Below, piece after piece: positions 1 through 14,513 of a DNA stretch of 64,000 bases. The first letter of the stretch is position 1. Each line of letters starts with the position of its first letter. Made by a program: the position numbers and the translations under genes. Source of the DNA: Anastatus disparis (Eukaryota; Arthropoda; Insecta; Hymenoptera; Eupelmidae); assembly GCA_017163975.1 (NCBI GenBank), contig JAFFSR010000239.1, forward strand, positions 3,224,001-3,288,000, in the 5' to 3' direction. The notes beneath the pieces were generated by a model. That model was not told the origin of the DNA and ran no database searches. It saw only the letters and a list, made by a program, of their open reading frames with translations.

Positions 1-850
1 AGTAAATTTATACATTAATTAAATTAAACATAAATTACATAATTAACTTGATAAATTATATAATATATAATCGATGTAACTATTGTACAAGCTATTATAA
101 TATTCATAAGATAAAATAAATACGATAATATCAATTGTCTATTAATATATATATAGATTTAAAGTATCTCTGGAGAGTCTCGTCCTTCTCAAGCTTAAAT
201 TCCGTGGCTTCTCCCATAAATTTTAAACTAATACGACGTTACAGATTAAGGGAAATAGCTTTAAACATAAAATAGACCTTGAATATCGTTCTAAACGTTT
301 CCATATATAGAAGCTAGTCTAAACTAGTGTCGATTTGAAAGCTATACGTGAGGAGGAGGATATATTGAGAGGATGAGGCCAATATACGGTAACAACAAAC
401 GCTGTTGTCACATCATTGCTCATGCCCTAGGTGTATAGATGGTTCAAGAGAGAGAGAGTGTATAGTACAGTAGTAGCACTAGCGTTTTGGCTTGTACCTC
501 TACATGTTGGCTGGGATCAGTTTGCACTTGAGTTCCACCTGGGACTCATACACGTATAGATATACGCATAGCCATACACATACAGTGAACTAAACTGAGC
601 TTGCAAAGCTTCACAAAGGACAGAATGAGAGTGTTAGCAAGAGCGGGATAGAGAGAGAAAATGAAATACCTATATACGAAAGAGCATCTGTTTACTGAAA
701 TGATCAAGTTACCGAAGGAGTAGTAGCAGTGGGTACCTGTGTAAGCTTTACTTGTACTACTCCCTACTTTACTTGCTTTGTTTCCTTCTAACGCTATCCT
801 TTAACGTTTACTATTCAATGAAAACTATCTTAATTAACTTGTAGCCTCAT

Positions 851-873
851 TTATATATATATATATATATATA
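851..873. repeat. (TA)n microsatellite
   Basis: About eleven TA units within AT-rich sequence. Confidence 0.95.
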
Positions 874-1638
874 AAGCCAAACTTCGAATTAAGCGACATA
901 CTCTCTTACTTTAGACTTGAATAACAATTAACTTAACAATTTATAAAGTTCTAATTTATCGTTGTATTTACTCACCAGTGACAATTATAGTTCTTGCAAA
1001 ATTCAAAGTAAGAGAATTTTTTTTTATTCACTTCAAAATTTTTTTTTTATCAAAAGTTTTACTCTGGAATAAAATTTTTAATTTGAAAGCATATTTCAAG
1101 ATCTTTTTTTTAATTTTAATATCGTAAGTCCTTTGCAGTGCGAAAAAAAGAAGATTGGATAATCACAAAATTTAATCTCAAGTCGTGAAGAGACGATTTT
1201 TTAATTATAATTATACATTTTACATTAATATTTGCTACTGTTACTCCGCGCATTCAACGTCACGCATAAAAGTTTATGAAATTCAAGTTTGCCGCATTGT
1301 TTAAGCAAAAGGCATATATTTCATTAAAAATATTCGAAGCAACAGTTTTTTTCAGTCAAACAATGTCCCATGATAAAGGAAGGAAACAACGTATAAATAA
1401 AATATTTATAATTCACAAAGACGAAAATTAAAATGCAAAGAATAAAGAAAACATAATCACTGATAAAAAAAAAGGGGTGGCATGTATATTTAATAAATGA
1501 TACTCTCAAGCTCAACGCGAAAATGCAAAAAGCGGCTTTACTATTAAAATAAAGAACTTTATAAATACTGGTCACAGAAGCTCGTTTACAAGCTATTGTC
1601 AAGGGTAAAGTTTAGGACAATGGAGAAAAGCAAGAGCT

Positions 1639-1642
<4 letters not shown>

Positions 1643-1669
<27 letters not shown>
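1643..1669. repeat. (TC)n microsatellite
   Basis: About thirteen perfect TC units. The reverse strand is (GA)n. Confidence 0.95.
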
Positions 1670-4600
1670 TTGTGTTTGTGTGTAAGAGAGAAAGAGAGAT
1701 AGGTAGTACTCTCGAATAGGATGGAACAGATGTACACAGTCAAAGACCATCGCTTCACTCTCGTCAAGAGTACTTCGCAAGCTACTACTAGTACTACTAG
1801 TGTTGGGTTGCTCCGAGCTATATGCCCCTGTGTATAACTATATGGATAAAGATGAAGAAAATATATGAAGTATATATGTATAAGCTTGTCATTTTAACGT
1901 TGCTGCTTTAAATATTTCTTTATGTATTTTAATAACGGGGAAAAGTTGAAAATTACAATGAAAATTGTTGTAGGAGTTATGTTTAACGACTTATCGATTA
2001 CGTTTATTAAGTTGAAAATTAAAATTTACCCGTAGAAATAATTATCTCATTAAATTTATATATTTCCATTGAAAATTTTCTTCATTCTCCTATCTTTTGC
2101 TTTTAGATTGAAAATGAATGACTCCGTTCGCAACAGTCTAATTATTCGCTGGCAATAATGTATCAATGTATACCGTTGACAATTAGTAAAATTAATTAGC
2201 GTTCTCCGATAGAGTACTGAATGGGCTGACATGAAAAAGGACGTAATCACGAAGAACAGTGAGAAAAAGAGAAAGAAAGATTTCAATCAGTTGTGGGCAA
2301 TAAAAGTCCCTAGGTCCTTTAAGGATATATCTTTTCTAGTGATGGTTTTGTAGATGGAAAAGGAAAGAGAGAAATAGAGAGAAAGAGAGAAAAGCTCGAG
2401 AATGTTGATCACTCGCTTAACTGGCTCGTAAAACCCTCGTCGATCTAAAAGGAACGTTAAGATTCTTAAAAGAGACAGAGTAGTAGGAGAAGAAGAGAGA
2501 GAGAGAGAGAAAGAAAATGACGCACACCACCTTAGGTTTTAGTCTTTTTCTTCTTCCAAGAGTTTGAAGGATTTAACGTTTCTAAGTCAAGCATTCCTAT
2601 GACTATGAGTAGTATGGGGGGATATTGAAGCCCAGTATTTACACACACCCACACCTACACATACGTATACATATATACACCTTTACTTTGACTGATGTTA
2701 GAGCGCGAGACACAAAAGATTTTGAGGAGAATTTAAGTGCAAGGCTTTCCATTCTTTTACTGCATCTTCAACATCTTAGCAACTTAACCTCATTCTTTTT
2801 CTTTCAAGAATATCAAACTCCTCTTCTTTTAATCAACACCTTTTCTCTCTTTTTTTTCTCATATACCTTTCCACCCAAGCTTTTTTCTATTGCTTTTTGA
2901 CTTTGACTTTCATTCGAAAAAAAGGGGTATCATTTTACTTTCTTATGTACTTGTAACTTAATAGGATGTACTATATAAACTTATATTACTTTTAAATGAG
3001 CTAATGAATTTTTATTGGAAAGAAAAAAAATCGAGTCAATTTCTATCGATTTGAATTTTTAGATTATAATACTTTTGCTTTATTTTGGAGGAAATCGAGA
3101 AGAAGGGAAAAAAAGTAAAATATACATATATATATATTCATGTTCAAGCGTTCACAAATGTTTAGTCCAGGTCATTGATGTTACGTCTGCTTTTGACAGA
3201 TATAACGTACGAGATAGACATGACGCTTGAATTACGAATCAATATCTGGATATGTCAAATATGTCTCTTGTTATAAGATAGGACAAGAACATCGCTACTC
3301 TCAGATTTAGCATTTTTTTTTTCATATACAATATTTTTCTGGTTTTGCGAATACAAGATATAACTTTTCCTCTTTTTTTATCAAAGTGTATTAGAGTTTG
3401 ATGGAATTTCGTTTATTAAACTGCTTTATGAAACTTTCGCGTAATCGTAAAAATCCATTAATCACCTCGATAAAATGATAACTTGAAAATAGACAAACGT
3501 CATCAAAATAATCTATAAAACTATTTTTTTTTAAATATTAATTATTTTCTTCGCTGTACGAGGTTTCTATTCATTGATATTTATTATGAGTAGCTAATAA
3601 ACGATTAACGCTATAACGTAATAGAGTAAAACTACGTGAATTTAAAATTAACGAACAATTTATTAGAGTTTACCTCTTGGCGAATAAATTTTCCATAGGT
3701 ATACCCTATCCAGGTGACTAATGAAAACTTGTACAAAGTAAAAGATCCTTAAGTTTTATAATTATAGAATTTTGCACTATTCTTCCTCCTTTCTTCTTCC
3801 AGCATTCAACTTTTCTCTTTCTCTCCCAACTTTTTGGAATAAAATTGGAAGTGAAATTCATCGGAAACCAATTTGATATTCAAAGCACTTACAAGCATTT
3901 GTCTTAAAGTCTAAATGGTTACTTGCTTGTTTTAATGTATGTAGATATATTATGCCGTGTGTTGTTTCCATAAAGTTTAATTGAAATTTCTCAAATTTCC
4001 CCAGAGTTCAAAGATATCAAATTGTTTTAATATTTATTGCATTGTTTTGTATACACATATACAAAATTGAAAATCTTCGTTTTGCTAAAGTTTTATGATT
4101 TTTCAAACTTGATCTACTTCTCATATATCACGATAGTCTTGTAACTTATTGGAATTGAAGAAAAAGTTGATGAATTATTTTAATGAAATGAAATTTAATT
4201 TACCTACTTAATTTATCAATTATAATCAAGAATAATTTTTTTTTTTCATCAATCGTGTTATTTGAAAAAAGAAGCTATAAATCATTTGACAAGCATAAAT
4301 TGAATAAAAATTTCTTATAGATAAGGATAGTCAATCTACGTAAAAGAAGCCATAATTTTTTTCCTTCTTTTCTTTTTAACTTTTCACTTACTTTTCCGTG
4401 CATTTACACTCGAATGAAAACGATGGTGACCTGTGCAGAGGAAGATGCTGCTGGTAGTGGTGGGTGAGTCAGTAGCAAAAGGCGACAGGGAAAATTGTCG
4501 CTCTTAGAAAAGAACCTAGAGAGAAAAGGATGCTTGAATACCTTTATTATCGTCGATTATCGATTAGAAGTTTGATTCGGAAAGGCTTGGCTTGTTACTA

Positions 4601-7545
4601 TATAGAAATTTTCTTTTTTATTATCGAAAAAATACCTCTTTTATATAGCTGAGAGTTAACAGTGCGAGCTTAAAGTGATTTATCTATGATTTATGTAGCT
4701 TTACACGCGCAAAAAGAAAAGAATTAGTTGAAGGGGAAGAAAAAAGAGTGATAAAGAAAGTGAGAAATATAAGTGAGGTAAAATGAATCAAAACGAATAA
4801 TGTCTTCACTTTTTTAATGCACTAAAGCACAGAGAAGCAACGAAATTCCTTTCAGTAATAAAAGTAAGAATATTTTTTACGAGTAGTTTATTTTTCATAC
4901 TAAAAAGGCAGCGGTTAGTTTGTATTTTAAATTTTCCTTTTTTCGTTTTTCTTTTTTTTTTTTTTTGAAAAATTCCAAACGTTTAATAAAGACTAGGAAG
5001 GGAACTAGCGCTGTTTTGTTGATTGCTCTCTTTACGACTTGGTTATACAAATGCTAAGATTGTTTATGCCCGCGAGGTTTTAACTTATATATCAAAGAAA
5101 ACATCTTTTATCATCCAATATGATTCTAACTATTTTCGCCTGCGGAGGTAAAACGTTTCAAATGGGTTGAAAAAAAAAAATAAAATAAAAAGCAGGGTAC
5201 AAGTCGTATTTGTTTGTGACGTATCGTAAAAAGAATTTTTAAAGCTTTATGTTTATTGCTGTAAATTATTATGAAAAATAATCACTTAGTTTTCTCGTTA
5301 AACAATCTCGTTCGTTAATATCAGGAATAATATCGTTATAATTAAAAAATTTTTTATTCAAACTATGTAATAAAAATTTTTTAAATAATTTAATATTGCA
5401 GAGGTATAAAAAAAACGTTAATTCATTTTCTTTCATCATTTTATTATATTAACGACCCATTGACCTACATTTTAAGCGTATTTCGAAATAAAAATTTTTT
5501 TAATGAGCTCAATACATTATAAAAAGAAATAAGAAAATCTAATCACATATAAGGAACTTACGGCTCAGATAATCAACATGATTATCGTATCAACAGTCCT
5601 CCATAGCAAGGGAAGACGGTAACGGTAACAAAGTTATTCTATCGTGTGACTTGGGTATGTAAATGTTTGAGCCCTTTATAAGATCCGTACAAGCGTTTGG
5701 TCTTGTGTATTAAGGATTTGCGAGTAAAGTAAGAAGAGAAGAAAAAAAAAAAGAGAGAAAAAAAAGAAAGAAGAGGGATAGGGAGGAATCTACATTATAC
5801 GACCTGATAGGATCACCCCTTGAAAAACCACAGTTGAATCAACTGCAACCTACTCTCCTACCTCTCTTTTTTCTATATACCCTATACCTTTCAAGTCAAC
5901 GTCTCTACTCTCTCTCGTTATTTCTTATTCTCTCCCTATTTTAAAGCTGATGCGAAGCTGTACAAGCTTCCTACGCAGAATAAGAGTCAGAACACGCCAC
6001 CCCTTTTCTCATTTTCTCTCTTTTTCTCTCCTCTTAATATCGTTATACGCAATCTACTTTCATATCCCAACCCTTCCTCTCGAGCGATGTTTTTTTTATA
6101 TCACTCTTTTTATTGCAATCAAGAACAGTTTTAACCCGTTAAGTCTCGCTTCTTTTTTTTTAAGTAGTAATTATAACTTAAGAGAAAAAAAAAGCTCTGC
6201 AAATTATCGACGTCTTTGCGTATTTAAATCTCTCTTCGTGATGATTTTCATACTATTAAATGAAATCTTAACTTTTATTATTATAGTTACTATTATACGT
6301 ACTTTTTTATATTAGCTGTTAACGTGCCTATTTAACATTTAATGTTTATTTTTCTTCGAGTAAAGATCATTTTCGGAGATTCAATAAAATCTTGATTTAT
6401 CGATGATAAAAAGTAAATGAAACTGTAGAATTTAATCGTCAAAGTAAATATTAAGGTTTGGAATAAAAAGTTGAAGATAAAAAAGATTTTAACCGACGAT
6501 AACGAATAGTTTACGGAATAGTTTTGAATCAAAATAAAATCAAAGCAAAGAAATAATTGTTAGCGTGCAGGGAAAACGTTAAACTCAGATATAACTTCTC
6601 CACACGTGCTCAAGTGGAAGTAAGAGACTTTTAGTGTGAAAAGGAGCTAACCCATAGTACTCTCTTCACCACCGACATTTAGTTTCTAAACCTTTAAGCT
6701 TTTGCTTGCTTGACTCTAGACAGAAATTGGCTACAAACAGAAAAAAAAGAAAGAAAGAAAAAAAGAAAAAAAGTAGAGCTTGCTGAACGGTCACTTTGGC
6801 TCGATTCCTTGTGAACTTAGAAAAAAAAGGATACGATATAGCTTACCAATGACTGTCCCGGACATTTCATTAACGGATATTACTTCACGACCGAACGTTC
6901 TATATACCTTGTAAGTTTCCAAAAAGAAAAAAAAGAAAAAAAAAGAAACGTTTGAATTCTCCTTTCCGCAAGCTTAGAAAATGTCTTCTGAAACGTCTAA
7001 CGAAAAGAGAATTAGTTGGATTAAAGGGAGAGATTTTTAACTTAATAAGGTTATACCTATTTGTCTGAATTTTTGTTTTTTTATTTTATTTTATTGCTTT
7101 CAAATAATTTAATTTTATACCGAAGAATTAAACGAACAAACTTTACAATTTTTTTTTTTATATTAACTGCAGACTTTTTTTCCTTTTTTTCTACTTCTCT
7201 TTCATTTTTTTTCAACGTTTCTTTTTTTCCCTTTCAAACCTCTTCAGCGTAGCTTTAGAAAAACCACATTACATAATTTTTTTTTTCTTTTCAGATCCCT
7301 GTAAAATCCCTCAAATTCAAAAAAAAAAGAAATAGGAACGTAAAATTTAAATTTTACTTTATTGCTCTTTTTTACTGCCCTCAAATACCACTCTCTCTCT
7401 CTTTCTCTCTCTTTTGCGCACAGCACGAAACTAAATTTCATTTACGAGCGCGCCACGCACATAGCTTTGTACAAAAAAGAAGAAGAAACGAGAAAGAAAA
7501 AGAGAACGTCTCAATTTTATCAGGCTACTCTTTTCAACTATAGAA

Positions 7546-7550
<5 letters not shown>

Positions 7551-7595
<45 letters not shown>
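7551..7595. repeat. (TA)n microsatellite
   Basis: About 22 perfect TA units, the longest dinucleotide run in the window. Confidence 0.95.
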
Positions 7596-7597
<2 letters not shown>

Positions 7598-8566
7598 TGC
7601 GCATGAGGAAACGGCTACTCTTCGCTTATATTCCTTGAACAAATGGGAAGTTATGTTAACGACCTCATGCTTTTTCCATCGTATTCATTTTAATAGTCAC
7701 ATCGTTTGAAAATAAAACGCCATATCAATCTTTCCATCCAAAGACTATATTTTTCCATCTATGTCATCATTACATAAATCAGAAATTACCAATTTTGCTT
7801 TCTTTTCAATTTTTTTTTACGATATCGTAAATTTAAATTTGAAAGATATTTTAAATAAATAAAAAGCAAATCTAAAATTACCAATTTCATTATTTTTTCA
7901 ATTTTTCTTTTTAATCCGATAATTTTAAGTTTCAATATCAAATGAAGAAACGGCAAGCGTAATTAAATTCAATAATTCAAAAGTGAAATATCCTAAGGTT
8001 TGTTAATCAAAACGACATCTGTTATATAATCTTTGTATTCATCAGTTACACGTATAAACCACAAATACATGAATATCTTAAACTTAATTGCTAGGTCACA
8101 TACGTTCAGTTGTAGTTACTCTTTGGGTACACAATCATATACATACAACAACCAAAAAGATAATTATATACCTTTACCGTATTACTACTATTGCTCATTA
8201 AAGTTTCCCAAGCTCTATATGTTATGAAGCTTATTTTATGTACAGCGCCCGCATATAATAATATTAAATGCAAATCCCAACAATATATATCTATATAACA
8301 CCGAAGAATTTCATGATATTAATTTAATACGTTTGTATATGTGTATATCAAATTGATTGCGGGTATTATTTATTAATGACGAACGATTATAATATCAATA
8401 AATGTCAATCGTTATATATTCAATCAAATCACATTTAGTTCAATCTGCTCTTTTCAAAAGTTTCATTGTATTATCAGGCGTTTTATGCAAGTAAATAAAT
8501 TGAAAATAAGATAGAAGAATAAATGGGAAGATATTCGAGATAAATAAATATTGAAATTGAGAAAAA

Positions 8567-8588
8567 ATATATATATATATATATATAT
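8567..8588. repeat. (AT)n microsatellite
   Basis: About eleven AT units. Confidence 0.9.
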
Positions 8589-9741
8589 CAACGGTGACAA
8601 AACGTAGTTTGAAAAAAAACGAGCGGTTTTATATCGTTATCGCGTAACGCTTCCCGTGGTCATGGAATAAAAGTGAAGTAAAAAAGGTGAAACCAAAAAA
8701 ATAACGCAAGGTCCCAGAAAAAGTAAAAAGAAAGAGGAAAATGAAAGGGAAAGAGAGCGAGAGAGAAAGGAAAGAGCTTCTCTGCAATGGTCTCTCGTAT
8801 TATCTGCAAAAAGCGTAGATTCCGATATCTCTTTGGTACTTACTCTTCCCGAACAATTCGCGTTTTCGGAATACGAAGATCTACCTTTCTCTCATAGTCA
8901 ATGATCTCTGCATATATCTATATATATTTATAACATGAACGTTTCCATATACACGTATGCATGTATACACATACACTGCACTCTCGTACAAAACCGTATA
9001 GCCACTGGTGTATGTTAGCTATTTCGCCGAGCGATTCGACCATGCGATAAATTATGACCAAAAGTCAAGCTTTGTATCGACAATTCGTACATCCCCTAAG
9101 GGAAAGAAAGAGAGATAGAGAATACACACACATACATATATATAAATATATATACATGTGCTTGGATTCATTATCCTCTAACTAAAACCTATGTACATAT
9201 AGACACATTATACGCTTCTGAATTAAATTATTGTGGTTATCAAATAAGTGCATTTGATAAGCAGTTAATAAGACTTCAATTAATGTCTTTTGTCTGTTTT
9301 AGCGAGGCATTGTGTTCCGCATAGTACTTTTCTTTGCGTTAGATTTATTTGTTTTATTATCAAAAAAATTTTATTGCGATAGAAGACAATGTTTTGTTGT
9401 TTTTTTCTTCTTCAATATTTTGCGTTAAAAAAGTTATTAATCTTATTCAATTGATTTTAACAAATGAAATTAGAATTTAATAAAATGTCTATTTATCGTT
9501 GCATTGTATGTAAAAAGTACATGTATGAATCTATTTTTATTTTTTGTCAAAGCTTTTCAATCCTTCGTTTATTTTTCGCATACAAAAATGGAAAAATAAC
9601 TTGAATTTTGAACTTTTCACTGTTTTATCGAAAACAGTTTGAATATTTTTATTTATAAATACGAATGTACAGAATCATACGAATAATACTTGAAAGAAAA
9701 ATAGACTTAAAAAATATAAAAGCTACACTGTGAATATGAAA

Positions 9742-10004
9742 TGTTGCGTCTTATATCTGTAGCGTATCACCTTCGCGGAAAGCGTACCGACCAACAGAAC
9801 GCAAACACTGAAAGGCCTAGCGAGCAGCAGTCTGAAACAGAGTCCGACATTACGATAAGACAAGCCTACAATAGCACATGAAAGTAAAGCCACCATTTGT
9901 AACGTAGATAATAATTACTGTACTTAAAGATAATAGAATATACACCGTTTAACTTATTAAAAAGGGTGTTTTCCCCGATCCCGGAGCACAAAACCTCACC
10001 AACA
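9742..10004 (+). mobile_element. LTR-like sequence (upstream copy)
   Basis: This 263-bp GC-richer block begins TGTTGCG and ends CCAACA, giving the TGTTG...CAACA ends typical of long terminal repeats. Its last ~110 bases (GATAATAATTAC..., TTATTAAAAAGG, CCGATCCCG, ACAAAACCTC) recur in the same orientation at about 10915-11019. The downstream copy lacks the first half. No target-site duplication is visible and the class of element is not known. Confidence 0.5.
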
Positions 10005-10036
10005 TGCGCAGCCGTGTTGAAGGTATGCAAATCAAA

Positions 10037-10122
10037 AACGTGGTTAAAAGAAATATAAGATAACGTGGTTTAAAAGAAAAATAAAAACGTGGTCGATAAA
10101 AATAAAATAAAGAACGTGGTTC
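10037..10122 (+). repeat. Four spaced AACGTGGT motifs
   Basis: ACGTGGT starts at 10038, 10063, 10087 and 10114, giving spacings of 25, 24 and 27 bases, mostly followed by A-rich sequence. This is a degenerate tandem repeat immediately after the LTR-like block. Confidence 0.7.
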
Positions 10123-10766
10123 AAAAACTGAAAACGTAACAAACGTAGACTGTCAAAGATAACTAAAGCAGTAAAGTGAAAAATATATAGAAAATAAAAT
10201 TTTTTACAATAAAAAAAAAAATTACAGAAAAGCGAACGGAATACAGCCTGTTAAAAAAAATTTTGAGGTTAAACGTGTCTAGATAAAAGAAAGATAAACA
10301 ATAAAAAAGGAAAATATATTTTTAAAACTACAAAAAGTAAAAGTGACAAAAAAAAGATAATCCTAGAAATTATTTAATAAGATATTAAAAATAACAAAAA
10401 GCTGAAAATTATTAAAAATCGTTTAGAAAAGTTTTCCTGAACTAAAGTGTTATGAGTAAAATTGATAAAAATAAAATTGAATTACACTAAACAAATATGT
10501 CGAGCACTACATAGACGAAAACAAAAACGACAAACTTGATACAGTTTAGAAAACGATCAAGAACAAAAAAAAGAAAAAAAAGAGAAAAAACCAAAAATTC
10601 ACTCAGCATAAAAATTTCAACTAACCTCAACGCAACCAAAAGAACAAAAAGTAATTTATTAAGACCGTAATCCATGTTCTCAACTTTACAAAAAATAATA
10701 CTCAAATTTTTAATGATTTATTACCTAAAATAGACTTGACTAAACTCATTGGTTTGAACGACGTGT

Positions 10767-10855
10767 TAGGTTTTTTTTGAACTACAATAATAAATTTTAT
10801 CCTCTGTGTTTTGTTCTTAAACCCAATCAAATCGAATATAGTTCAAGAAAACCTA
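10767..10855. repeat. Short inverted repeat
   Basis: TAGGTTTTTTTTGAACTA at 10767-10784 is matched, with about one difference, by the complement of TAGTTCAAGAAAACCTA at 10839-10855. The 54-base loop is AT-rich. It may be a small foldback element or part of the decayed retroelement. Confidence 0.5.
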
Positions 10856-10889
10856 TTAGCTCACAATCCCCATCAAAAATTTGGTAAAG

Positions 10890-11019
10890 TACAAAAAGAC
10901 CATTAATATTACTCCCCCATTTATATTAGATAATAATTACGTACTTATAATAAAATATATCAACCAGTTAACATTATTAAAAAGGCCTCCGATCCCGCAC
11001 AAAACCTCTATTCCCAACA
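10890..11019 (+). mobile_element. LTR-like sequence (downstream, truncated copy)
   Basis: This block repeats the 3' part of 9742-10004 in the same order: GATAATAATTAC, a variable AT segment, ATTATTAAAAAGG, CCGATCCCG, CACAAAACCTC and a CAACA end. Identity by eye is about 75 percent with small gaps, so any insertion is old. Confidence 0.5.
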
Positions 11020-12504
11020 TACACAAAACACATAATTGAGCTTTTATACCAATTAAAAAGTTTCAATTTTCAATATAAATTTCTTTTATGTATTTTTAAA
11101 AATAGATCGATAATTAGTTAACCTCAATAAATCATTTATCAATAGCCAGCATCATTTCTAATTTTAAAAATTGGACGTCCAAAGTATTTTTACATGTACT
11201 TTTAAAATTCACTTAGAATTAGTTACCTCTGTTCAAATTAACTTCATTATCAAAGTTAAATTTAACGGATTAACGGACTCTCGGAATAACAATCCTTTAA
11301 AAGTGACGAAAGCTTATTTGGAATCCAAAAAGTAAACCAGTTCACAAATATCCACACGCTCTTATGTACAGAAAAAAAAGGAGAGCGAGAAAAAGAGCGC
11401 AAAATAAAGCAACGCCTGAAAAAAAAAACACCAGAATTGTACGATGAAATGACGCGAGCAGGAAAAGTGCAGTGAAAAAAAAGGAGAGCTTTATACAAAC
11501 GAAAGGCATGAAAAAATATCTCTCGAATGAAAATCGAGAGCCAGGGGTGTCACACGTACAGGCAAAAATAGAAAGAGAGTGAGGCAGAGAGAGATAGAGA
11601 GGACAGGGTTATACACACGCGCGTGGTGCAAGCCATTGTTAGAAATGGTATTGAAAAAACTTGAGGAATAGACTATGTATGCACGCAGCCCAGTCTCGTT
11701 TCCTTTCCCTCTTGTTGTTATACTCGTATGAAATATAAAAAAAAATGACACACACGTACACGTGGCCAAATACAGAAAAAAAGAGAATCGTAAGTTTTAT
11801 GTTTTCACGTGTCATTGATTGCATACACGTACATATATATCTGCGCTTTGAAACTTAATGGAATCACTGACGAAGAGTTGTGAACATACCCGACGGACGA
11901 ATCAAGCATTTTTGCGACAAAGCCGCTTGTCAGGAAAATGTACCAGCAATGCAAGCTATAGTTCTGAAAAAAATAATAATAATACTAACGAGACACCGTC
12001 TAAGGCTTCGTATATGGAAACGTCTTTCATTAACTTTTTTTTATTTTTTTCCCCTTTTTCGCTCTACAATTAATGGAATAAACCTACATTTCCACGTCTT
12101 TTGATTAATTTTGTTCCCGTAAAATTGTCATTTAATTATTTCCAATTGCTCATTGAAATAAATGAATAACAGCAATAATATAAAAATCCATCAAACAAAA
12201 TCATTATTAAATCAATAATAAACAATAAATCATCACTAGAATAATAATCTTACCTTTCAATTACAAAATAAAGGTAATTGAAAATTATTTGTGAAAAAAA
12301 ACTAAACAGAAAAGATCGAGAGAAAGGGATAAGAAGTTGGGCTATAAGGTTTTCTTCTTCGAAGTAAGTTATAGTTATAAGAGGCGGTGGCAAAAGGACT
12401 TTGCCGCCTCCTATAATCAATTAGAGCGCCACACAAGCGAAAGCCAAGGCGAAGATGGTAATAGAGTTACACTAAAGTATAAACTGGAGCAAACTACCAG
12501 CACC

Positions 12505-12530
12505 CACACACACACACACACACACACACA
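12505..12530. repeat. (CA)n microsatellite
   Basis: Thirteen CA units. Confidence 0.95.
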
Positions 12531-14490
12531 GCAAGAGCTGAGGTATATATATATACGTACTTGAAGTACTCGAGGAGAGGGGTTAGAGAGGTGCCGATGC
12601 AACCGATAGGATGTAAATAAGCGAAGGGAATCGGGGTTTTCGAAGTTTTGAGCTAGTGGTAAGGAAGTAAGATACAGTTATAGATTGCTTTATACCTATA
12701 CACCAACTTTTACAAAGAAATAATGGAGAAAAAAGAAGATTATCCGTTAATCAATTGTTATTGAAATAAATATTGATTAGTTAACATTGGTTATACAAGG
12801 CTGTTATTTTAAATCCTGGTTTTAAAAAAATAGAAGGATTTTATTTTCAAATAAATAAACGTTTTTGTGTCAATCATTGGATAATTAATCATTCAAAGAT
12901 TAAATATTTTTAAACATTGTTTTGTAAACTAATTAACATTAAGTAATTAAATGTATGAATCTGAAAATAATCTTTAGTAAAAAAAATATGAAATATTTTA
13001 AAATTGGAAAAAGAATTAAAAGAGCAATTATTTACTTGATCCAAATAAATTTTTGATTAATTTAATTGTCTCATCAAGAACAATAGTCACTTTTTTAAGC
13101 CGAAAATTTTTATAGACGCTAGTTATACATGTAAAGGTTCATGAAAAATTACACGGTCGAGTCTATATTTATTAAAGTACTCTCTGGAGAGTCATGCAAT
13201 TATGCGAGTGAGATAAAAAGTACAAAAGCTCATTTTCTATTTTACGAAATTGGCTCTTTTTTGGACGCTCACACGTACATACATCCATATACATACCCAT
13301 ACTTATTCACAAAGTATCACTAGCACACGTCAACGAAATAAATTTGCCTAAAGAAAGCTCCGTTTGTATCACATACATACGTGAATGTCAGTCAGTAAAA
13401 GCGAGAGAGAGAGGGAAAAGAGGCTGTAGGTTATATAAAGCAAGCCACCGTATAAAGAAGGAGATAACCTTAGGAGCTGATTTATCGTAGACAGTCCAGC
13501 GTTGTTATCTACGTTATCTTAAGTAGGAAGGCCCCTCTCTTCTTCTTTAAGAAATCATCTTTGTCTTGTGCGCCCTTTCGTCGACACTGACGAAGCACAC
13601 CAGCACCACCATACGCCTCCGCTCCTTCTTCTTCTTCCTTTTACAACGAGACGAGACTCTATTTTTTATATCTCCAAAGCCTTTGGCCTTCTTCTTTTCT
13701 ATCCCCTTCATTTCTTTTCCTTTTTTTTACTCAATAAAAATACAGAGCAAGCTTTCTACATCCCGCTAGGATGTATTAATATAGATCCACTTGCTTTAAC
13801 AGTATCAAGCCAGGATCCTTTTAATTAAATCTACTTTGACGTTAGACATTTTTACTTTAATGGAATATCTAACTGTCTTCTCTTATTCTTTTTCTTTCAT
13901 TTTTTTTCCTTTTTCGCTTGCTTTTTTTACAATATATTCGTATATTTGAAAAGACATTTATTAAAGTTTAATATTTAAAAAATAAAGAGAAGAAATGAAA
14001 TACGTAATGAAAGTTTAAAATTTATATGGAAAGACGATAAAAAAAAAGATTCTCGAAAGCGAGTAACTCACAAATAGTTGGATATAATTAACGTTTCTGC
14101 CTAATTAATTGAAAATTCACTTATCGCTTATAAATCGAAACGCGCTGACACACGCTGGGATTGTAATTTTCGCAGCGAATTTTCTCATTCGTTAACAATT
14201 ACATTTGGGAAAGTTTAGTATTAACGCTTGCCCCGTTTGTATATTGTTGGCAACTCCATAGATATATGTATATTTTGTATAATTGCATCAATGATCATAA
14301 CGAACGATTTGAAACTAGCGAACTCCGGGGTACTGGGTATAAACGCTAAAATATCATCGATGGATTAATTAAAATGCCGAATCTTAACCTGCAAAACGAT
14401 TATACTATTTCATTCTAATCTATAAGGGCATATCTGGAATGCTAATGACAGCAGATAACACAATAACTTTAGTTTCAATATGACTTAATC

Positions 14491-14513
14491 ATTATTATTA
14501 TTATTATTATTAT
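14491..14513. repeat. (ATT)n microsatellite
   Basis: About seven perfect ATT units, 770 bases before the first Tmtc1 exon seen. Confidence 0.95.

Larger units (their letters stand above)
10005..10890 (+). mobile_element. Decayed sequence between the LTR-like copies
   Basis: About 0.9 kb of A-rich DNA lies between the two related blocks. It encodes no gag or pol sequence that I can recognise. It contains four copies of AACGTGGT near 10037-10120 and a short inverted repeat at 10767-10855. It is probably the remnant of an internal region or unrelated filler. Confidence 0.35.

Noticed and set aside
5950..6315. 121-codon plus-strand ORF
   Set aside because: Low-complexity Phe/Leu/Ser composition from a CT-rich then AT-rich stretch, with no recognisable family.
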